Below are positions 60,091 through 64,000 of a DNA stretch of 64,000 nt, piece by piece (positions within the stretch are counted from its first letter, which is position 1; each line of letters begins with the position of its first letter). The notes under the pieces were generated by a model. It saw only the letters and a list, made by a program, of their open reading frames with translations, was not told where the DNA came from and made no database searches. The position numbers and the translations under genes were made by a program. This DNA comes from JACKCB01 sp964452775 (lineage in GTDB: Bacteria; Chloroflexota; Anaerolineae; Promineifilales; Promineifilaceae), in NCBI GenBank assembly GCA_964452775.1, contig CAYVQP010000002.1, positions 115,916 to 179,915 of the forward strand, written 5' to 3'.

Positions 60091-60477
60091 TTACTTGATC
60101 TCAACAACCGCGTCAACGGCTTCCAGCTTTGCCTTGGCATCAGCGGCGGCCTCTTTGCTGACCGCCTCCATCAGGACGCTCGGCGCGCCGTCAACCTTTT
60201 CCTTGGCTTCCTTCAAGCCCAGGCCGGTGAGAGCGCGGACTTCCTTGATGACGTTGATCTTCTTCGGTCCAACGTCTTTCAAGATCACATTGAACTCCGT
60301 CTGCTCTTCGACCTCGACCGCCTCAGCGACCGCGCCGGCGGCAGCGGGCATCATGCCCATCGCCATAGGAGCCGCGGCGGAAACGCCCCACTTCTCTTCC
60401 AGCATCTTCGTAAGTTCGGCGGCTTCCAACAATGTGAGGCTGCTCAGTTCGTCTACAATCTTCGCCAAATCGGCCAT
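60091..60477 (-). CDS. rplL: Ribosomal protein bL12 (L7/L12)
   Basis: A 128-residue stalk protein of the 50S subunit that recruits translation GTPases. The N-terminal dimerisation helix region 'LAKIVDELSSLTLLEAAELTKMLEEKW', the Ala/Gly-rich hinge and the C-terminal domain 'EFNVILKDVGPKKINVIKEVRALTGLGLKEAKE' are all standard. It follows rplJ by 84 bases and is closed by a terminator. Confidence 0.99.
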   Translation of the reverse strand: MADLAKIVDELSSLTLLEAAELTKMLEEKWGVSAAAPMAMGMMPAAAGAVAEAVEVEEQTEFNVILKDVGPKKINVIKEVRALTGLGLKEAKEKVDGAPSVLMEAVSKEAAADAKAKLEAVDAVVEIK

Positions 60478-60561
60478 CTTTCATTTCCTCCGGAATGTTT
60501 TCTCTAACTCAGAAATATCGGTCTGTTAACTGGGTACTGACTGTTCTGTTGCGGGATGAGC

Positions 60562-61122
60562 CTACATAGCAGGTTCAAGCTCAACACTTTCGGCTTCGAC
60601 GCTGTCCTCGCTCTTGGCGTAGGCATCAACGACGTTGATTACCTGCCGCACGCCATTTGCAATTGCGGACACGATTCCCCGCGACGGGCTGCTGATCATG
60701 CCGATGAGCTGGGCGCGGAGCACTTCAAGCGGCGGCAATGATGCCAGGGCTTCCACGTCAGCGGTGGAAAGGATCCGCTGATCGAGTATGCCGCCTTTGA
60801 TGCTGAAGCCCTCTTCCGTCCTGGCATAGTCCACGAAGGCCTTGGCGACGGCCGGCACCTCACCGAGCACAAAGCCGGCTGCCGTTGGCCCCTTGAGCAA
60901 AGCGCTGGGAACGGGCTTGCCCGTTTCCTCAAGAGCCAGGCCCAACAGGGTGTTCTTGGCAACATGGAAACGCCCATCTAACTTGATGATGTCATCGCGG
61001 AGCGCTTCCATCTTCTTGACTTGAAGCTGGTTGAACTCGGTCAGGATCACGGCCTTGCTCTGGCCGATGAGCTCAACATAGCCTTCCTTCAATTCGTTCC
61101 GACGAGCTTTTGAAATAGCCAA
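60562..61122 (-). CDS. rplJ: Ribosomal protein uL10
   Basis: A 186-residue 50S stalk base protein that carries the L7/L12 dimers. 'ISKARRNELKEGYVELIGQSKAVILTEF', 'VAKNTLLGLALEETG' and 'VEALASLPPLEVLRAQLIGM' are typical. The start is a TTG at 61122, fixed by AGGAGGTGA 7 bases upstream. Expression is probably controlled by the L10 leader and attenuator just upstream. Confidence 0.98.
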   Translation of the reverse strand: MAISKARRNELKEGYVELIGQSKAVILTEFNQLQVKKMEALRDDIIKLDGRFHVAKNTLLGLALEETGKPVPSALLKGPTAAGFVLGEVPAVAKAFVDYARTEEGFSIKGGILDQRILSTADVEALASLPPLEVLRAQLIGMISSPSRGIVSAIANGVRQVINVVDAYAKSEDSVEAESVELEPAM

Positions 61123-61145
61123 CGAAAATCACCTCCTCTTCGGAA

Positions 61146-61180
61146 AGTAAAAAACCCCCTGCCGGCCGGCAGGGGGTTTC
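61146..61180 (-). terminator. Attenuator hairpin upstream of rplJ
   Basis: The 28-base perfect palindrome at 61152-61179 (AAACCCCCTGCCGG arms) is followed on the minus strand by a run of six T. It lies about 10 bases before the rplJ ribosome-binding site, so rplJL transcripts must read through it. Confidence 0.85.
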
Positions 61181-61298
61181 ACAATATCCAGGCGCACACA
61201 AAGGCCAACGCCCATTGTGCGATTCGTCGTACTGTGCACCCACCTCGGCTGGCAGATTTAAGCCGGAGAAATACCCGGCGCCAACTGTCTACGGTAGA
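61181..61298 (-). promoter_or_regulatory. L10 leader (autoregulatory mRNA element)
   Basis: On the minus strand the leader contains the conserved 'CCGTAGACAGTTGG' block, a CCGG-closed hairpin, 'GGCTTAAAT' and 'GCCAGCCGAGGTGGG'. These match the consensus of ribosomal protein L10 leaders (GACAG ... CUUAA ... CCUGCCGAGG), which bind L10(L12)4. With the downstream terminator hairpin this should attenuate rplJL when the stalk complex is in excess. A TTGACA at 61315-61320 just after rplA could belong to a local promoter, but its -10 is weak. Confidence 0.85.
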
Positions 61299-61330
61299 GA
61301 CAAAGTTGTTAGATTGTCAACCAGCTAATT

Positions 61331-62035
61331 CTAGCCTGCCGCTTCGATAACGTCCAGCCGGATGCCGGGCCCCATAGCGTTCGCCAGCGTAATGCGGCGC
61401 ACGTAAGTGCCCTTCGAACCCGAGGGCCGGTTACGCTTGATTGAGTCGATCATGGCCTGCAGGTTTTCCAGGAGCTGCTCCTCGCTGAAGCTGCGCGCCT
61501 TTCCCAGGGGAGCATGGATGTTGCTGGTGCGGTCAACGCGATAAGCGACTCGCCCGGCCTTGGCTTCGCTAATCAGTTGCGGAAGATCTTCGCCGGGCGC
61601 GACGGTGCCGGCACGGGGATTGGGCATCAATCCACGTGGGCCTAACACCCGACCCAAGCGCCCGACCTTGCCCATCATAGATGGGACGGCGATAGCCACG
61701 TCAAAGTCAACCCAACCGCCCTGAATCTGGCGAATGACTTCGTCGTCAGCAATGATGTCCGCTCCGGCTTCTTCGGCCAGCCGGGCGTCATCTCCCTCAG
61801 CAAAGACAAGCACGCGCACCGTCTTGCCCAGCCCATGGGGCAGGATGACCACGTCGCGCACCTGCTGATCCGCATGCCGGGGATCGACCCCGAGGCGGAA
61901 GTGAACTTCAACGGTAGGGTCAAAGCTGGTGTAAGCTGTCTCTTTGATCAGCTTGATAGCTTCTTGCCTGCTATAGAATTGCTGCCGGTCTACTTTCGCG
62001 GCCGCTTCTAAATACTTTTTACCACGTTTTGGCAT
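61331..62035 (-). CDS. rplA: Ribosomal protein uL1
   Basis: A 234-residue protein of the 50S L1 stalk. The start ATG 62035 has AAGGAG upstream and gives the usual 'PKRGKKYLEAAAKVD' N-terminus. 'VEVHFRLGVDPRHADQQVR', 'VGRLGRVLGPRGLMPNPRAGTV' and 'YVRRITLANAMGPGIRLD' are standard. L1 also often represses its own operon by binding the mRNA. It follows rplK by 81 bases. Confidence 0.98.
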   Translation of the reverse strand: MPKRGKKYLEAAAKVDRQQFYSRQEAIKLIKETAYTSFDPTVEVHFRLGVDPRHADQQVRDVVILPHGLGKTVRVLVFAEGDDARLAEEAGADIIADDEVIRQIQGGWVDFDVAIAVPSMMGKVGRLGRVLGPRGLMPNPRAGTVAPGEDLPQLISEAKAGRVAYRVDRTSNIHAPLGKARSFSEEQLLENLQAMIDSIKRNRPSGSKGTYVRRITLANAMGPGIRLDVIEAAG

Positions 62036-62116
62036 GATATCTCCTTGTGGTGCCGGCGGACCAGGGCGCGAAAGAAGTCGCGCTGATCCTCCCACGAAAT
62101 TGAGAGAGAATATTGT

Positions 62117-62542
62117 CTAATCGACGATTGCAATGCCCATGCTCTGAGCTGTGCCGGCAATAATGCGCATAGCATGCTCAATATCGCGGGCGTTCAGATC
62201 CTTCATCTTGATTTCCGCGATCTCGCGCAGCTGGTCCCGTGTCACCGAGCCGGCCTTATCGCGATTGGGAACAGCAGAGCCGCTCTTCACGCCGGCGGCT
62301 TTCTTCAACAGGTCCGTGGCAGGTGGGGTTTTGAGGATGAAGGTAAAGCTTCCATCTTGAAAAATGGTCACTTCCACCGGCACAATCTGGCCCACCTGTC
62401 CGCTGGTTTTGGCGTTGTACTCCTTGCAGAACTGCATCAAGTTAATGCCTTGCGGGCCTAACACCGTGCCAACCGGCGGAGCGGGGGTCGCCTTGCCGCC
62501 GGAAAGCTGAATCTTTGCTACTGCTTTGATCTTTTTTGCCAT
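62117..62542 (-). CDS. rplK: Ribosomal protein uL11
   Basis: A 141-residue protein of the GTPase-associated centre. 'KIQLSGGKATPAPPVGTVLGPQGINLMQFCKEYN' and 'SGSAVPNRDKAGSVTRDQLREIAEIKMKDLNA' are typical, with the usual 'TAQSMGI' C-terminus. Length is standard. It is preceded by a 140-base leader with a palindrome. Confidence 0.99.
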   Translation of the reverse strand: MAKKIKAVAKIQLSGGKATPAPPVGTVLGPQGINLMQFCKEYNAKTSGQVGQIVPVEVTIFQDGSFTFILKTPPATDLLKKAAGVKSGSAVPNRDKAGSVTRDQLREIAEIKMKDLNARDIEHAMRIIAGTAQSMGIAIVD

Positions 62543-62613
62543 CTTTTTCTCCGGGGAGTCCTAACGCTCTTACGAGCTCCTCCTTACCTGGGATAACTGT
62601 GCTATCCACAACG

Positions 62614-62635
62614 AAGGCGAGGCATGCCTCGCCTT
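62614..62635 (-). other. 22-bp perfect palindrome in the rplK leader
   Basis: AAGGCGAGGCATGCCTCGCC plus TT forms a stem of up to 9 bp between nusG and rplK, without a T-run. It may be part of an L1-binding autoregulatory site for rplKA, which occurs at this location in other bacteria, but I cannot match the L1-site consensus. Confidence 0.35.
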
Positions 62636-62682
62636 GTGAGAGCCTATGTAATTTTGAAACTCCGTCTGCGGTGAGCGACGCG

Positions 62683-63282
62683 CTAGACTTTCTCGACGTG
62701 CATGAAGTCGAGTTCGACCGGCGTTTCCCGGCCAAAGAATGATACCAGTACTCGCACTTTCGCGCGCTCGATGTCAATCTGGTCTATGGAGCCGATAAAG
62801 TCAGCAAACGGTCCATTGCCGATGCGTACCTTCTCGCCCACCTGGAAATTGAACTTAACCTTCGGTACTTCCGCTTCCATCCGGTTCATGATCTTGGACA
62901 CTTCGTCCGGCCGGAGAGGAGTCGGGTCGCCGACAAAGCCGGTGACGCCGGGGGTGTTGCGCACGACATACCAGGAATCTTCGTCCATGATCAATTGGAC
63001 CAGGATGTAGCCGGGAAAGACTCGTCGCTCAACCGTCTTCCGCTTGCCGTCCTTGATCTCAATTTCCTCTTCTGTCGGGACCACCACGTCAAAGATCTTG
63101 TGCTGCATGCCCATTGTTTCGATGCGCTGCTCAATGCTGTGGCGCACCTTGTTCTCGTAGCCGGAATAGCAATGGACAACGTACCACGCTCTACCGTCGC
63201 CATACTCGTCAACGGAGTCCGCGCTCTGCGTTATAACTTCTGCTTCCTCGTCTTGGAGGAGGTCCCTTTCTTCTTCACTCAT
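62683..63282 (-). CDS. nusG: Transcription termination/antitermination protein NusG
   Basis: A 199-residue NusG. The NGN domain starts with 'WYVVHCYSGYENKVRHSIEQRI', has 'VFPGYILVQLIMDEDSWYVVRNTPGVTGFVG', and the KOW domain is 'FQVGEKVRIGNGPFADFIGSIDQI' with 'VLVSFFGRETPVELDF'. It has an acidic N-terminal extension of about 30 residues. It binds RNA polymerase and couples to Rho or the ribosome. It follows secE by 9 bases. Confidence 0.98.
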   Translation of the reverse strand: MSEEERDLLQDEEAEVITQSADSVDEYGDGRAWYVVHCYSGYENKVRHSIEQRIETMGMQHKIFDVVVPTEEEIEIKDGKRKTVERRVFPGYILVQLIMDEDSWYVVRNTPGVTGFVGDPTPLRPDEVSKIMNRMEAEVPKVKFNFQVGEKVRIGNGPFADFIGSIDQIDIERAKVRVLVSFFGRETPVELDFMHVEKV

Positions 63283-63291
63283 GCCAGTTTG

Positions 63292-63561
63292 CTATACGCC
63301 TAGCGTAAGCTCCACAATACCCAGAATGATCCGCGAAAAGAGGGTGTCCAGAATGAGGCCCAGGAAGACGGCCATGGCGGCGGAAACGCCGAGCACGATT
63401 AAGGTCAGGCGCCATGTATCTTCACGCGTGGGCCAGGTGACCTTACGCAGTTCGCCGCGCGTCTCTCGAAAATATCGCACGAGCGCATTCGGCCCCTGTC
63501 GTTCGGTCTTCACCTTCTTGGGCTTTCGCTCTTCTTGCTTTTCTACTTCTTCTTCTGCCAC
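63292..63561 (-). CDS. secE: Preprotein translocase subunit SecE
   Basis: An 89-residue SecE with a charged N-terminus, the conserved amphipathic 'RYFRETRGELRKVTWPTRED' helix and one membrane segment ('TLIVLGVSAAMAVFLGLIL'). It clamps SecY in the translocon. It lies between tRNA-Trp and nusG, its usual place. Confidence 0.97.
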   Translation of the reverse strand: MAEEEVEKQEERKPKKVKTERQGPNALVRYFRETRGELRKVTWPTREDTWRLTLIVLGVSAAMAVFLGLILDTLFSRIILGIVELTLGV

Positions 63562-63597
63562 GCTACTTCTCTACCTATCTACTTGCGATGAGAACTA

Positions 63598-63670
63598 CAG
63601 GGGGTGCAGGAATCGAACCCGCAACCTACGGTTTTGGAGACCGTCGCTCTGCCAATTGAGCTAACCCCCT
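63598..63670 (-). tRNA. tRNA-Trp (CCA)
   Basis: On the minus strand: acceptor AGGGGGT/ACCCCCT, anticodon stem ACGGT/ACCGT with loop CTCCAAA (anticodon CCA), T loop TTCGATT, discriminator G. The 3' CCA is not encoded. Position between rpmG and secE is the standard one. Confidence 0.98.
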
Positions 63671-63685
63671 AAGGGGGCGCCTCGG

Positions 63686-63850
63686 TTACCGAGTCTCTCG
63701 ATGGGTCCGGTGACACCGGCAGCGCGAACAGAACTTCACCAGTTCCATCCGGCCGGGATCATTTCGCCGATTCTTCTCGGTAATGTAATTGCGCTCTTTG
63801 CACTCTGTGCAGGCCAACGTGATGTGGGTACGTACTGCTTTCTTTGCCAT
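63686..63850 (-). CDS. rpmG: Ribosomal protein bL33
   Basis: A 54-residue zinc-binding 50S protein. Translation from ATG 63850 gives 'VRTHITLACTECKERNYIT', then 'RNDPGRMELVKFCSRCRCHRTH'; the CxxC pairs (CTEC, CSRC) make it a zinc (C+) type. It sits between tuf and tRNA-Trp, 15 bases from the latter. Confidence 0.96.
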   Translation of the reverse strand: MAKKAVRTHITLACTECKERNYITEKNRRNDPGRMELVKFCSRCRCHRTHRETR

Positions 63851-63945
63851 TCCAGACCTTCAAAACAAGCAACTGAAGGTGAGCCAATCCATATTCTATC
63901 ATGAATGGGCCCACCTTCATCGCCCTTAACTTACGAAATCTTAAT

Positions 63946-64000
63946 TTACTCCAGGATTTCCGTGATCACGCCGGCGCCGACGGTGAGGCCGCCTTCGCGG
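63946..64000 (-). CDS. tuf: Elongation factor Tu, 3' end only
   Basis: The last 17 full codons read 'REGGLTVGAGVITEILE' and stop, the typical C-terminus of EF-Tu. The rest lies beyond the window. Gene order tuf-rpmG-tRNA-Trp-secE-nusG supports it. Confidence 0.93.
   Translation of the reverse strand, partial: REGGLTVGAGVITEILE

Overview
The window reads as a chromosomal contig from a high-GC member of the phylum Chloroflexota, probably Anaerolineae/Ardenticatenia-like. The evidence is family content only: DUF4012 and DUF2723 surface-polymer proteins, Thr/Pro-rich secreted proteins, kinase-FHA fusions, and a secreted protein ending in a 'YLP' tail. It looks metagenome-derived, because a 100-N scaffold gap lies at 16495-16594. 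I see no insertion sequence, phage module or CRISPR array.

Layout. (1) 1-4.3 kb: end of a division cluster, ddl-ftsQ-ftsA-ftsZ. (2) 4.3-13.7 kb: an M20 peptidase divergent from a gamma-glutamyltransferase, a PHP-domain hydrolase, signal peptidase I, an FmdE-like zinc-ribbon protein beside a sensor histidine kinase, and a PlsC acyltransferase. (3) 13.7-14.1 kb: a three-tRNA transcription unit (Pro, Gly, Met) with a clear promoter and terminator. (4) 14.1-20.7 kb: a DUF2723-type membrane glycosyltransferase and a giant Ser/Thr kinase with FHA domain and an extracellular calcium-binding/CBM9-like region; between them lie divergent promoters and a possible small RNA. (5) 20.8-27.9 kb: DinB-like protein, mtnP, an ftsW/rodA gene overlapping a penicillin-binding-protein homologue that has lost its active-site motifs, htpG, and a lipoprotein.

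(6) 28.0-49.3 kb: a long run of minus-strand genes that looks like a cell-surface or exopolysaccharide locus. In transcription order it holds a PPC-domain lipoprotein, a pseudokinase-FHA protein, a small membrane protein, a Wzc/GumC-type tyrosine autokinase, a tiny Cys-rich ORF, a fibronectin-like membrane protein, a PqqD-like protein, a PorU/gingipain-like C25 peptidase, a second fibronectin-like protein, a second C25 peptidase, a flippase-like protein, a GT2 fused to a degenerate sugar-transferase domain, an SDR, a DUF2723 protein, a DUF4012 protein and an SH3 surface protein.

(7) 49.6-58.3 kb: HD-domain hydrolase, then an Lrp-family regulator, an aminotransferase, HPPD, homogentisate dioxygenase and a flavin reductase-like protein (upper tyrosine catabolism), then aconitase. 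(8) 58.4-64 kb: a TPR membrane protein, Maf, and the conserved block rplL-rplJ-rplA-rplK-nusG-secE-tRNA-Trp-rpmG-tuf read on the minus strand, with a recognisable L10 leader and attenuator.

The best candidate for something undescribed lies in region 6: a Cys-rich 41-residue ORF wedged exactly between its neighbours by overlapping stop/start codons, one gene from a PqqD-like (RiPP recognition element) protein and next to two repeated [fibronectin-like membrane protein + C25 peptidase] pairs. Other unusual points are three separate 'dead enzyme' homologues (PBP, phosphoglycosyl transferase domain, kinase), a paired dyad element TTTCCSGGAAA placed identically upstream of two unrelated genes, and strong enrichment of GCCGGC.
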